Assembly: GCF_016429015.1 (NCBI RefSeq)
Contig: NZ_JAELTU010000006.1
Span: forward strand, 1 to 64,000
Length of the DNA: 64,000 nucleotides
Direction: 5' to 3'
From: Rhizobium sp. ASV20
GTDB lineage: Bacteria; Pseudomonadota; Alphaproteobacteria; Rhizobiales; Rhizobiaceae
Every line of letters starts with the position of its first letter. Positions within the stretch are counted from its first letter, which is position 1. Positions 19,536-29,769 of this stretch are shown piece after piece. The translations under genes were made by a program, and so were the position numbers. Below the pieces are notes generated by a model. The model ran no database searches, was not told the origin of the DNA, and saw nothing but the letters and a program-made list of their open reading frames with translations.

Positions 19536-19609
19536 GCAAAGATCCCCATAGCTGCAATACCGATTTTCGTGCTTGCTTGATTGCGATGAACTGCAGTCAT
19601 CCCGCAATC

Positions 19610-19682
19610 CGTCGATATCTGTTTTTTATCTATAGAAAACAGATATCGACGACAGTCAAATGTTTTTTATGGGTGTAAACAG
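19610..19682. promoter_or_regulatory. Double operator: 42-bp palindrome plus a second related site
   Basis: Positions 19610-19625 (CGTCGATATCTGTTTT) and 19636-19651 are perfect 16-base inverted arms around a 10-base spacer. Inside it lies TGTTTTTTAT-CTATAG-AAAACAG (19620-19642). A related site, TGTTTTTTAT-GGGTG-TAAACAG, follows at 19661-19682, 41 bases further on (about four helical turns). The pair sits just upstream of the minus-strand mannitol-dehydrogenase-family gene. This looks like a two-site repressor operator, probably for a GntR- or LacI-type regulator not present nearby. A hairpin in RNA is an alternative for the first site. Confidence 0.7.
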
Positions 19683-20140
19683 ACGCAGGAATGCGATGGT
19701 TTCATCGAACGGAAGCATTCGAGGCTATGAGTTCAACAATGGATGATCATGGTCAGCGTCGCGAACATAGGCCGGTGCCTGCAGGGTCAATCGTTGTGCG
19801 GGCGATCGCATTGCTGTTGCGTGCCATATCTGCGGCACGCTGCCGGAACATCGGAGTAGGTCCGCATCTCAGCGAATATGTGAAACAGGCTTTGGCGGTG
19901 CTGACGAAGCCTCGCAGGAAGAGCTTCCAACGAATTGAAAGCGCGGGCATATCTCGCGATTCCAGCCGCTATCCGTCGCCGAAATGCTCGACCGCTACAA
20001 GTTCAGCGCGCCAGAGTGTTTCCGCTCTTCATTGAACGGCAAAGCACTCTAGCCCGTTGTTCTCCAGCACATTTCTGGCGGAAGATCGTTGCGCAATTTT
20101 CCGGGAAAGGCTCCAGACACGGGCTTTTGTTAAAATGGGA
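19683..20140. other. 458-base stretch without a recognised gene
   Basis: It lies between the divergent palindrome region and the end of the GlpD-like gene. Short frames on both strands (for example 19691-20035 plus) show no known domain. It contains the imperfect inverted repeat listed separately at 20013-20050. Confidence 0.45.
20013..20050. repeat. Imperfect inverted repeat, possibly a dispersed rhizobial intergenic palindrome
   Basis: AGAGTGTTTCCGCTC at 20013 is mirrored imperfectly by a right arm that reads, on the other strand, AGAGTGCTTTGCCGTTC. The layout resembles short palindromic elements scattered through Rhizobium intergenic regions. It may also act as the transcript end of the minus-strand operon that stops at 20141, although no T-run follows. 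Confidence 0.35.
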
Positions 20141-21883
20141 TCAGCGCGCCGCCGAGCTTGCCGTCCGGCGTAGGCTTTCCTCTGTCAGCGCCTGACCATG
20201 GAATTTCGAAAGGGATGCGATAACGTCGTCGATCTCCTTTGCCAACCGCTGCGAATCCCACCGCAGTGCCGCCGCCGCAATCGCGCCGATCTCGCGCAAA
20301 CCCTGGATCGTCAGAAGGCCTTCGATCGCCAAAGTCGTCCGGCGAAAGACGATGTCGGACAGATGCACGACCAGCTCTTGCCGGGCGATCCAATCGATTT
20401 CGAGCGCACTATGCCGTTGCGCGCCGCTGATGCGCTGATCGTCGCTGCAGTCTGATCGATGAGCGAGAATTGCTGCCGCGGTCGTGCCATATCGGCCGAG
20501 CAACTCGTCGGCCCTGCTGGCCTCGACGCCGGTCTTTGCTGCGATTGACCGGATCCACTTCGCCCGCTCGTTGGAATCGACCGGAAAGTCCTGGCCGCCA
20601 CCAATGGCGAGCCGCTCTGTCGATGTCTTGCGGTTGCGTTGAAGGCGCGTGAGTACCGTGTCGGCAACCTCTTCGGCAAAGCCACGGAATGTGGTCCACT
20701 TGCCGCCGACCAGCGAGATGATCGGAAAGGGCCGGCCGGCCTGCGGCTCGAACACCGGTGCCGAGTGATCGCGGCTGATCAGACCCGGCGAGGACGCGTC
20801 CGAGGCGGGCAGCGGGCGGATACCGCTGTAGCTATATGTGACCTGGTCACGATCGAAACGGAGGCTCGGCAGAAGCGAGCGCACGCTGTCGATGAAATAG
20901 TCGATCTCATGGTCTTCGCAGCGGACATTGTCCGGATCGTCGCAGGGAATATCGGTCGAGCCGACCAGGGCCTGCCCGAGATAACCATAGACGAGGCAGA
21001 TGCGACCGTCGTCCGCTTCGAAATAGATCATGTGACCGTTGAGGCTTCGCACCAGTTCAGGATGGTCGAGCAGGATATGCGATCCCTTGGTGCCGCCGAT
21101 CAGGTGGGCCGGTGCGCCGAGTACGGCATTGACATGATCGATCCAGGGGCCGGCGGCATTGACGACGAGCCTGGGCTTGACTGAAAAAGCATAACCGTCC
21201 GAACGCTGGAAGGTCAGTTCGCCGTCACGAGAGGAAACCAGCGATGTCGAATTGGCTGCCAGCGAGCCCTTGTTTGCTTCAAGCCCGTCATTGACCAATT
21301 CGTAGACCAGACGTTCCGGGCGACTGATCTTGGCGTCATAATAGATGCCGCCGGCAACGATCTGGCGCGTCACATGCGGCATTTCCTTGAGTGCGCGCCC
21401 CTTCAGCAGAAATCTGTGGCGGGGCATGACCCGGTTGCGCGAACCGAAGAAGTCATAGAGCGCAAGGCCGATCTTGACGAGCACGGCGCCGCGGCTGCGC
21501 GGGGCGGTCGTCGATCCCAACAAGGTACGAAGTGCTGCGGGTATGCCGCGCATCCAGGAGAAAATCGGCACGAAGGTCGGCAAAGCCTCGACGCAATGCG
21601 GCGCGTTCTTCAATAGCAGGTTCCGTTCGAGGGCCGACTGTGCGACCAGCCGGAACTCACCGGTTTCCAGATATTTCAGGCCGCCATGGATCAGGCGAGA
21701 GGGGGCGGCACTCGTTCCCGATCCGAAATCCGACTTGTCGACGATCAGGCAGTTGATGCCTTGAGCGCAAAGATCGCGAAACAGTCCGGCGCCGTTCACG
21801 CCTGCGCCGAGAATGACGACGTCGACATCTCCGTCTTGAAGTTGCGAGAAGCGTTGTTTCAGATCGGCGGCCATATCGGTCAT
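20141..21883 (-). CDS. GlpD-like FAD-dependent polyol-phosphate dehydrogenase
   Basis: 580 residues. The family oxidises glycerol 3-phosphate, or in relatives erythritol 4-phosphate, and passes electrons to quinone at the membrane. The FAD-binding motif ILGAGVNGAGLFRDL is at residues 24-38, followed by GSGTSAAPSRLIHGGLKYLE (GlpD signature). Also present are NAAGPWIDHVN, the substrate-site KGSHILLDH, VGSTDIP, YSGIRPLP and GGKWTTFR. The C-terminal domain of about 150 residues found in GlpD is present, unlike in the shorter EryB paralogue at 31386. It ends the minus-strand operon headed by the ABC transporter and follows the FGGY kinase by 60 bases. Kinase plus dehydrogenase again suggests a polyol: phosphorylation, then oxidation. 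Confidence 0.85.
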   Translation of the reverse strand: MTDMAADLKQRFSQLQDGDVDVVILGAGVNGAGLFRDLCAQGINCLIVDKSDFGSGTSAAPSRLIHGGLKYLETGEFRLVAQSALERNLLLKNAPHCVEALPTFVPIFSWMRGIPAALRTLLGSTTAPRSRGAVLVKIGLALYDFFGSRNRVMPRHRFLLKGRALKEMPHVTRQIVAGGIYYDAKISRPERLVYELVNDGLEANKGSLAANSTSLVSSRDGELTFQRSDGYAFSVKPRLVVNAAGPWIDHVNAVLGAPAHLIGGTKGSHILLDHPELVRSLNGHMIYFEADDGRICLVYGYLGQALVGSTDIPCDDPDNVRCEDHEIDYFIDSVRSLLPSLRFDRDQVTYSYSGIRPLPASDASSPGLISRDHSAPVFEPQAGRPFPIISLVGGKWTTFRGFAEEVADTVLTRLQRNRKTSTERLAIGGGQDFPVDSNERAKWIRSIAAKTGVEASRADELLGRYGTTAAAILAHRSDCSDDQRISGAQRHSALEIDWIARQELVVHLSDIVFRRTTLAIEGLLTIQGLREIGAIAAAALRWDSQRLAKEIDDVIASLSKFHGQALTEESLRRTASSAAR

Positions 21884-21943
21884 AACGTCATCGTCCTACT
21901 GAGTTGCCGCGACAGGGCCAGCCCGCACGGCGCAATTGGCGGT

Positions 21944-23473
21944 CTAGTCTTGGGAGTGCGGGTTGGCGAGATCGCCGATCCGCGGCCAGAGCGGCGTCAT
22001 CGCTTCGGCAATGTCCTTGAAGAGATTGTAGCGGACCCGGTACGCGGCGTTGCGGCGAGGGTCTGGGTGATAGGTCGTGGCGATCTTGCCAACATCGCGC
22101 GGATCGCTTTCCGGGGTTGCATAGATGCCGACACCGGCGCCAGCGCAAAGTGCGGCACCCCATGCGGCGGCTTCGTCGGTTTGCGTGGCGGTAACCGGCA
22201 TTCCGAACACATCGGCGAACATCTGCACAACGAGAGGGTTGCGTGATACGCCACCCGCCAGTCTGGCCTGATCAAAGGAAAAACCGTCGCTTAGGGCGTC
22301 AACGTGAATCTTGTGGTTGAAGGCGATGCCTTCGAGGACGGCGCGCAGCATATCGCCACGATCATGCCAGCCGCCAAGCCCGAAGAAGCTGGCGCTAGCC
22401 TCGGCGCCATAGGGCGAGCCGAAGAGGTAGGGGTGAAACAGCGCGCTCGATGGACGGTTGAACGCCGCCTCGATCTCGGGAGCGAGCAGGGCGTGAATGG
22501 ATTGGCCTGTCGCCTCGGCGCTTACGATGTCGCTTGCGCATAGCTTGTCCAGAAACCATTCGTAGTTGGCTGACGATGCCGGCGAAATCGACATGTTGTT
22601 CCATTGGCCGGGGGCAATGGCGTTGCGGCAGAACCAGCGGCGATCGACGCGCGGTTCCGACGAGAGCGTCTCATTGATCGAATAGGTGCCGGCAATGACC
22701 GCGACGACGCCTTCCCCATAACCGCCTGCACCGAGCGCCGATGCCGTCACGTCATGCAGTCCGGCAACAACAGGCGTGCCTTCGGCAAGGCCAGTGCGCC
22801 TGGCGACCGCTTCCGTCACATGGCCGACCACATCGTCGGACTCTGAGATTTGCGGCAGCGCATCGTGGAGTTCGGCCAGGCCGAAGAGATCAAGCGCATC
22901 AAGCGAATAGTTTTGGGTCGAGACATTGGTGAAGGAGGTGCTGGCCTCCGTGCGATCTGTTCCAACGACGCCGGTCAGGCAGAAGCGCAGCCAGTCCTTG
23001 CAGCTCAGGATATGACCGATTTCCGCATAGCGCTCGGGCTCATGGGCCTTGATCCATGCAAGCAATGCGGAGGGTGCCGAGACATGCGGCAATTGGCCGG
23101 TCAGCCGCAGGGCCTCATCGGCAAGCGGGCTCTTCAGCCATTGCTCGACAACAGGCCCGGCGCGGCTGTCGAGCGAGAGCATGGCGCGTCCGAGCGGCTG
23201 CTTTGCCCTGTCGAGCAGATAAATACCATCGCCGTGCGCAGTTGCGGCAATCGCCTGAATATCGCTGGCCGGGCGATTGCTAAGCCTGATCGCTTCGCCG
23301 ATGGCATCGGCCGTCTGCGTCCAGAGTTCGTTCATATCGCGTTCGACGTGACGGGCCTGCGGCATGAATTGGGTCACGCGGCGACGGGCAACCGCAAGCG
23401 GCGTTCCGTCAATGTCGAAGATGACGGCTTTGGTGACGGTCAAACCGCTATCGATTCCGAGCAGACTCGGCAT
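21944..23473 (-). CDS. FGGY-family carbohydrate kinase
   Basis: 509 residues, normal for FGGY sugar kinases. The N-terminal phosphate loop LLGIDSGLTVTKAVIFDIDG and the AATAHGDGIYLLD segment lead the first domain. The conserved catalytic Asp lies in GLHDVTASALGAG and the ATP-binding glycine block in LAGGVSRNPLVVQMFADVFG. It resembles EryA and L-xylulose/L-ribulose kinase relatives, but the sugar cannot be fixed. It lies between a DeoR regulator and a GlpD-like gene in one operon with an ABC importer. This kinase-dehydrogenase pair parallels eryA-eryB on the other side of the divergent promoter region, so it probably handles a related polyol or isomer. Confidence 0.88.
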   Translation of the reverse strand: MPSLLGIDSGLTVTKAVIFDIDGTPLAVARRRVTQFMPQARHVERDMNELWTQTADAIGEAIRLSNRPASDIQAIAATAHGDGIYLLDRAKQPLGRAMLSLDSRAGPVVEQWLKSPLADEALRLTGQLPHVSAPSALLAWIKAHEPERYAEIGHILSCKDWLRFCLTGVVGTDRTEASTSFTNVSTQNYSLDALDLFGLAELHDALPQISESDDVVGHVTEAVARRTGLAEGTPVVAGLHDVTASALGAGGYGEGVVAVIAGTYSINETLSSEPRVDRRWFCRNAIAPGQWNNMSISPASSANYEWFLDKLCASDIVSAEATGQSIHALLAPEIEAAFNRPSSALFHPYLFGSPYGAEASASFFGLGGWHDRGDMLRAVLEGIAFNHKIHVDALSDGFSFDQARLAGGVSRNPLVVQMFADVFGMPVTATQTDEAAAWGAALCAGAGVGIYATPESDPRDVGKIATTYHPDPRRNAAYRVRYNLFKDIAEAMTPLWPRIGDLANPHSQD

Positions 23474-23526
23474 TCCTGTTACTCCTGATGGTGAACGACC
23501 CGGCCTGGTCCATACGGCCTCTAAGG

Positions 23527-24369
23527 TCAGGCTCGTTCCTTGTCGCTCCTGGCGACGACCACATTGATGTTCTTGCTCTGCATCCGCTCGAGATGTGTTG
23601 CCGGGGTCTTTTCGTCGACGATGACGACGTCGAACTCGTCAAGCGTTGCGAAACTGTGTAGCGCCCGCCGCTCGAACTTCGTGTGGTCCATCAGCAGCAC
23701 GCGTTTGGCGGCGCTGTTGAACATCGCCCGCTTGATATCGACAAGCTCCGGCGACTGATGAAAGACGACGTCATCGATGATGGCCGACATGGAAATGAAG
23801 GCAACATCTGCTCGCAGACGATTGATTTCGTTGATCGTCATGCGGCCCATGAAGGCGTTGCACCAATTGTAATATTGGCCGCCAAGCGCCAGGAGATTGA
23901 CATCATGCATATCCTTGAGCGCATTCATCAGCGTCAGCGAATTGGTGATCGCCGTCACAGGAACCTTGGCCGGCAGTTGCGATGCCATCTGCAGGACCGT
24001 GGTGGAATCGTCGAGGAATATCGCCTGGCCGGGTTCGATGAACTGCATAGCGGCGGTCGCGATCATCTTCTTTTCGCCGGCCTGTCGGTTGGCGCGATAG
24101 ACATCGCTGGATTCGATCAGGCTGGTGGCGGTGGCAGTGACGATGCCGCGCGTCTTGCGCAAGAGGCCCCGGCTGACCAGTTCGTCGACATCGCGATGGG
24201 CGGTCATCAGGCTGATGCCGAAGCGCTCCGTCAGATCCTCGATGCGGATGGAGTTTTCTGCCATCACAGCCTCGGCGATCATCTGCCGCCGGGCGATCTG
24301 ACGGGATTGCCTGCTGTCGCTCGGCAATTCCTCCTGGAGGAAGGCAATGGGGCTTGTCTTGTCTGTCAC
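23527..24369 (-). CDS. DeoR-family transcriptional regulator
   Basis: 280 residues. An N-terminal DeoR HTH (RRQMIAEAVMAENSIRIEDL then TERFGISLMTAHRDVDELV, residues 28-66) is followed by the sugar-phosphate-binding DeoRC domain (FLDDSTTVLQMASQL, ITNSLTLMNAL, LLALGGQYYNWCNAFMG, KRVLLMDHTKFERRALHSFA). DeoR proteins of this type are repressors released by phosphorylated sugars. It lies inside the ABC transporter/kinase operon, so it most likely regulates that operon in response to the kinase product. It is about 180 bases downstream of the binding-protein gene, with a stem-loop in the gap. Confidence 0.88.
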   Translation of the reverse strand: MTDKTSPIAFLQEELPSDSRQSRQIARRQMIAEAVMAENSIRIEDLTERFGISLMTAHRDVDELVSRGLLRKTRGIVTATATSLIESSDVYRANRQAGEKKMIATAAMQFIEPGQAIFLDDSTTVLQMASQLPAKVPVTAITNSLTLMNALKDMHDVNLLALGGQYYNWCNAFMGRMTINEINRLRADVAFISMSAIIDDVVFHQSPELVDIKRAMFNSAAKRVLLMDHTKFERRALHSFATLDEFDVVIVDEKTPATHLERMQSKNINVVVARSDKERA

Positions 24370-24517
24370 GTTGGCCTCTGACGCTGAGCCTTGCGGATTA
24401 CATTTGCCGCAGCGAATGGCATTCTAGGGAAAAAGAGTAGAAAGAACAGTTCGCTACCGAGATTACTGGAAGTTATGCCTGATGTTTTGTCAGCAAGCCG
24501 CCGGCGGCTTGAAGGAT

Positions 24518-24541
24518 GGGGACGCCGTTTCGGGCGTCCCC
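24518..24541 (-). terminator. Stem-loop after the binding-protein gene
   Basis: GGGGACGCC and GGCGTCCCC form a perfect 9-bp GC-rich stem with a 6-base loop, eight bases beyond the stop of the binding-protein gene. No T-run follows on the minus strand. It probably protects the 3' end of the binding-protein message or attenuates read-through into deoR, a common device that gives binding proteins higher expression. Confidence 0.6.
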
Positions 24542-24548
24542 GCTGTGA

Positions 24549-25496
24549 TTACTGAGCCAGAACGAACGGCGCGGTGTACTTGTCGACATTGTCCTTGGTG
24601 ATCAGGAGGCAATCGAACAGCTGCTTTTCGCTGGCAGCGCCGGTCTTGCCGGTCTTCAGGAAGCTGTCGGCCTGCTTGACGGCCTGTTCGGAGAACACGG
24701 CAACCGGCTGCAGGACGGTGTACTGCAGTTCGCCGGCCTTGATGGCGGCGACTGCATCCGGCGAGCCGTCGAAGCCGCCGACCTTGACGTTGGCGAGCTT
24801 GCCGGCTTCCTTGAGCGCGGCAATCGCGCCGAGCGCCATTTCGTCATTGCCTGAGATCACGCCGATGATATCGGGGTGAGCCTGCAGCATGGACTGCATC
24901 TTGTTGTGGCCCTGGGTGCGATCCCAGTTGGCAACTTCCTTCGCAACCTTCTGCAGGTCGGGATACTGGGTCAGAACGGTTTCATAGCCGTTCGAGCGGG
25001 TGGCAGCGTTGTTGTCCGACGGGGAACCGAAGAGCTCGGCATATTTGCCCTTGTCGCCAACAGCTTCGACCCACTGTTGCGCGCCGATGGCGGCACCCTG
25101 GGCGTTGTTGGAAACGAGCTGTGCCTTGGCAAGGCCTTCCTGGTTGATTTCAGCGTTGACCAGGAAAACCGGGATGCCGGCAGCAACGGCCTTCTTGACT
25201 GCGCCCACCGAGCCGTCAGCATTGGCCGGGTCGAGGATGATAGCGACCGACTTGTTGGTGATGGCCGTATCGATCAGGTTGCTCTCGGTGTTGGTGTCGC
25301 CCTTGTGGGCACCGACCGTTGCCGTGTAGCCGAGCTTCTCAGCAGTCGCCTTGGCGACATTGCCTTCCGTCAGCCAGTAGGGGTTCGACGGATCGTTGAC
25401 GATGATCGTCATCTGGCCGGCGGCCCATGCTGCTCCTGTCAGAAGCGGTGCCACAGCAACCGCTGCCATGACGATGCGCAAACCTTTTTTGAACAT
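24549..25496 (-). CDS. eryG: ABC sugar-alcohol importer, periplasmic binding protein (erythritol type)
   Basis: 315 residues with a cleavable signal peptide (MFKKGLRIVMAAVAVAPLLT, cleavage likely after GAAWA). The mature protein shows the ribose-binding-protein fold: MTIIVNDPSNPYW, AIILDPANADGSV, IPVFLVNAEIN, GVISGNDEMALGAIAALKEA, VGGFDGSPDAVAAI. It is co-oriented with a RbsC-like permease and a two-domain ATPase upstream, and the whole set is divergent from eryABCD. By synteny with the erythritol loci of Rhizobium leguminosarum and Brucella it is probably EryG. The symbol rests on context rather than a ligand-specific motif. Confidence 0.8.
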   Translation of the reverse strand: MFKKGLRIVMAAVAVAPLLTGAAWAAGQMTIIVNDPSNPYWLTEGNVAKATAEKLGYTATVGAHKGDTNTESNLIDTAITNKSVAIILDPANADGSVGAVKKAVAAGIPVFLVNAEINQEGLAKAQLVSNNAQGAAIGAQQWVEAVGDKGKYAELFGSPSDNNAATRSNGYETVLTQYPDLQKVAKEVANWDRTQGHNKMQSMLQAHPDIIGVISGNDEMALGAIAALKEAGKLANVKVGGFDGSPDAVAAIKAGELQYTVLQPVAVFSEQAVKQADSFLKTGKTGAASEKQLFDCLLITKDNVDKYTAPFVLAQ

Positions 25497-25596
25497 TAGT
25501 CTCTCTCCCTTTTGATGAGCTTTGGTGATGCCGGCGAGCCGGCGGTTCTTTCTCCGGCCGGAAAGTCTCCGGCCGGTGACAAGGTCGTATGCTGCG

Positions 25597-26649
25597 TCAG
25601 CTGGACTTAGTCCGGCGTCCGTACTGAATGCTGTTCATGAGGACGGCGAGAACGATGACCGCGCCGGTGAAGACCGTCTGCCAATAGGCCGACACGCCGA
25701 TGATCACGAGGCCGTCCGACAGGAAGCCGATGACGAAAGCGCCGAGCATGGTGCCGCGCACCGTACCGCGGCCGCCGGTCAACGCGGCGCCGCCAATCAC
25801 GACGGCGGCGATTGCCGTCAATTCATAGGTCGTACCGGCGGTCGGGCCGGCAGATGTCAGCTGCGAGGACAGTACCAGGCCGGCGATGGCGGCGCAGACG
25901 CCGGAAAACACATAGACGAGGATCTTGACGCGCTTGACCGGGACACCGGAAAGATCGGCTGCACGTTCGTTGCCGCCCGAGGCGTAGAGCCAGCGGCCGA
26001 ATGCGGTACGGCTAAGGACGAGGCCGCAGATGATTGCGAGTGCGGCAAGGACGATGACGCCGATCGGAATACCGGCGAGACGATTGAAGCCGAGCCAGTC
26101 AAAGCCGGTATTGCCAAGCTCGGGACGGCCGCCGAGATTGTTGTAGGTAAGGCCGTTGGTCATCAGCAAGGCAATGCCGCGGGCGACATAGAGGACGCCA
26201 AGCGATGCCACGAAGGCCGGAACGCGCAAATAGGCGATAAGTACGCCATTGACGGCGCCAACAACCGCACCGAGCGCGCATGTCAGCACGACAACGGCCC
26301 AGACCGGCGGATAGAGAATGACGCCGAAGCTTGAAAGCGTGACGCCCTGCATCAGGAAGCCGGCAATACAGCCGGCAAGGCCGAGCGTCGAGCCGACCGA
26401 AAGGTCGATACCGCCATTGAGGATGACCAGCAGCATGCCGATTGCCAGAATGCCGAAGATCGCGACATGCGAGGCCATGGTCAGGAAGTTGCTGAGCGAG
26501 AAATAATAGGGCGACAGGAAGGAGAAGACGGCGATGATGACAATCAGCGCGAAGAAGGCGCGTCCTTCAAGAATCAGCCGCACGAGACTGAAATTCTGCC
26601 GCTGTCCGTTGGAAGCTGGTTTCTTATCTGTGATGTTCGTGACTGACAT
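25597..26649 (-). CDS. eryF: ABC sugar-alcohol importer, permease (erythritol type)
   Basis: 350 residues with eight to ten hydrophobic segments and the RbsC/AraH-type permease signature. Examples are LAIGMLLVILNGGIDLSVGS near residues 70-90 and the C-terminal AAVVIGGAALTGGRGTVRGT. The second contains the conserved G-G-x-x-L-x-G-G-x-G-x-x-x-G motif. The protein sits in the inner membrane as a homodimer in this family. It lies 22 bases downstream of the ATPase gene and 100 bases before the binding-protein gene, in the same operon. The symbol follows the divergent eryABCD context. Confidence 0.82.
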   Translation of the reverse strand: MSVTNITDKKPASNGQRQNFSLVRLILEGRAFFALIVIIAVFSFLSPYYFSLSNFLTMASHVAIFGILAIGMLLVILNGGIDLSVGSTLGLAGCIAGFLMQGVTLSSFGVILYPPVWAVVVLTCALGAVVGAVNGVLIAYLRVPAFVASLGVLYVARGIALLMTNGLTYNNLGGRPELGNTGFDWLGFNRLAGIPIGVIVLAALAIICGLVLSRTAFGRWLYASGGNERAADLSGVPVKRVKILVYVFSGVCAAIAGLVLSSQLTSAGPTAGTTYELTAIAAVVIGGAALTGGRGTVRGTMLGAFVIGFLSDGLVIIGVSAYWQTVFTGAVIVLAVLMNSIQYGRRTKSS

Positions 26650-26671
26650 AATCAGTGCTCCATGAATGCGG

Positions 26672-28212
<1,541 letters not shown>

Positions 28213-28216
<4 letters not shown>

Positions 28217-28869
28217 TTCAGCTCGACCTTCACAGGGGTAACAAGCCAGTTTTTCGGGTTGATGAGCTTGAACACGCCGACAATCTTTGCCGTCTTGCCC
28301 GTCAGTTTCTCCGGATCGAGACTGCCAAGGGTGGCCTTCTTCATCTCGTTGTTGATGGCCGAGCCGGCATCCTGATATTCGATCTGGTTGGTGAACTGCC
28401 CGAACTGGATATTGCCGGTCGCGTCGCGAAGCTCTGTGCCGTTGATTGCCGGTCCCGTCTGAACGCGAATGACGACGCCGTCGGGAAGGCCCTCGACCTT
28501 GAATTCGTTGAGGTTGGCCTTGCGGTCGCCAAAGGTGCCGGTGAGGGAGACCGGGAGTACAGGGCCGGTGCTGGTCGCCACGCCGTATTTTTCGCCGGCG
28601 GCCTTCTTGTCCGCCAGGACCGCGGTGGCGAGTGTTACCGCATCGACCGCGCGTTTCTCGACTTCAGCCTGCACCTTCGGGAATTCCTGGGCGCCGTAGC
28701 TATCCGGCTGGAAGCCCTGTTCGCGCACATCGTGCTGAGACCCGATCGTGACGACCTTCGTATCGGCTGCGATGGCGCCGATCACGATGACGACAGCGGC
28801 GATGCCGGCTGCGATCTTGAGCTTGGAACCAGTCGGCTTGGCGGTTGTGTATGCAGTTTGTGTATTCAT
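28213..28869 (-). CDS. DUF2291 family membrane-anchored periplasmic protein
   Basis: 218 residues from the ATG at 28869; longer readings upstream run into non-coding promoter sequence. A single hydrophobic segment (LKIAAGIAAVVIVIGAIAAD, residues 15-34) anchors the protein. The rest is a periplasmic domain with repeated beta-strand patterns (VLPVSLTGTFGDRKANLNEF, VGVFKLINPKNWLVTPVKVEL). DUF2291 proteins occur next to RbsA-type transporters of sugars and polyols, but their function is unknown. It is the first gene of the importer operon and is coupled to the ATPase gene by an ATGA overlap, so it is probably part of, or assists, the transporter. Confidence 0.78.
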
Positions 28870-29144
28870 GTTCAAACGACCTTCGGCGATTGCGCCGGAT
28901 TGCCTGACGGAGAGGGAGAGAGGTGCTGCGATGCCGGCTACGATCTGGCCGACGCCGATCGATATGCCTCGATCTGCGGACGTCTTGTCCGGCCGCAAGC
29001 CGCGCCGCGCGGGGAAAGGGAGTTCAGCATCAGAAGCCTCCTCAGCATGCCGGGTGCCGTCTCCTCCGGTCGCCCGCCTTGGTTCTGTCGCCATCGGTAT
29101 CGATGGTTTATGTGATAGAGTTATGTTAATAACTGTATTTTGTA

Positions 29145-29155
29145 TGTTATAAATT
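29145..29155 (+). repeat. TGTTATAAATT motif, copy 1
   Basis: One of three identical 11-mers in intergenic DNA of the erythritol region. It lies 276 bases upstream of the DUF2291 start. Confidence 0.6.
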
Positions 29156-29533
29156 TCAGAAGGTGTCAATCGCCAAAAACGAGCTACGTGTGTTCTTCGC
29201 GATCTCGTGAACGTATGCTTTCCGGCTTCGATGCTGTCTTGTTTCGGTTTTGCCAATCGTGCTCGATATGGCTGAGCATTCCGCAGCGATGGTTTTCCTG
29301 TTGATTGCAAGAACATCCATAAGCAACTGATATAATGTAATTATATAGAAGGAACATCCAGAGCATCCGCATCTCGAGCGGGCTTCTTTATGCCGTGTGT
29401 TCGTCCTGGCGTCGTTTCGTCCGGGCCTGTTCAAGCGCTTTCGTTGCTAAGCCGTCTGTGGCTTGGTGCTGCATATTTTATATGAAAAAAATTACAATGC
29501 TAGAAAAAAATTACTGCAGCAATGATATCTCTG

Positions 29534-29544
29534 TGTTATAAATT
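29534..29544 (+). repeat. TGTTATAAATT motif, copy 2
   Basis: Second copy, in the same orientation, about 220 bases upstream of eryA. TATAAA inside it could serve as a -10 element for eryA. Confidence 0.6.
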
Positions 29545-29700
29545 GAAGATCGCTATGATGATTGCGTCCGCGCATGGTTTGGCGGCGCCTCCGGTATCGA
29601 ATGCGACATGCATTCTATCTAGGGTCGCTACCGTCGGGGTGTAGATGCGGGCGATTGAAAACGAAGGCGAGCACGAAGGGTCAGGCCGGGAGGAGCGACG

Positions 29701-29769
29701 ATGGTTTTGGTGACTGCGAGCGCGCCCGACATGCGGTGTGCAACAATGGGGCTGGTGCGCAATGTCTAA
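29701..29769 (+). CDS. Possible 22-codon leader ORF overlapping the start of eryA
   Basis: ATG 29701 is preceded by a strong ribosome-binding site (GGGAGGAG, 6 bases away). The frame reads MVLVTASAPDMRCATMGLVR-NV and stops with TAA at 29767-29769, inside the first codons of eryA (ATG 29762). The ribosome-binding site of eryA itself is weak (GGGG), so translation of the leader may feed eryA by coupling. No homologue is recognised and it could be fortuitous. Confidence 0.35.
   Translation: MVLVTASAPDMRCATMGLVRNV

Larger units (their letters stand above)
28870..29700. promoter_or_regulatory. Divergent regulatory region between the importer operon and eryA
   Basis: About 830 bases without a gene, AT-rich from 29105 on. 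Seen here are an inverted repeat AGTTAT-GTTA-ATAACT (29119-29134), a 17-bp palindrome ATATAAT-GTA-ATTATAT (29330-29346), and two copies of TGTTATAAATT (29145 and 29534). The same 11-mer recurs at the promoter of the DeoR gene at 35045. EryD of the erythritol locus is a known repressor of ery genes, so these are candidate EryD or DeoR sites. Promoter positions are not proven. Confidence 0.55.

Noticed and set aside
18402..19580. A 392-codon open frame on the plus strand
   Set aside because: Antisense shadow of the mannitol-dehydrogenase-family gene.
28870..29316. Longer start for the DUF2291 gene
   Set aside because: The extra 149 codons run through AT-rich promoter DNA with operators; the ATG at 28869 precedes the membrane anchor directly.
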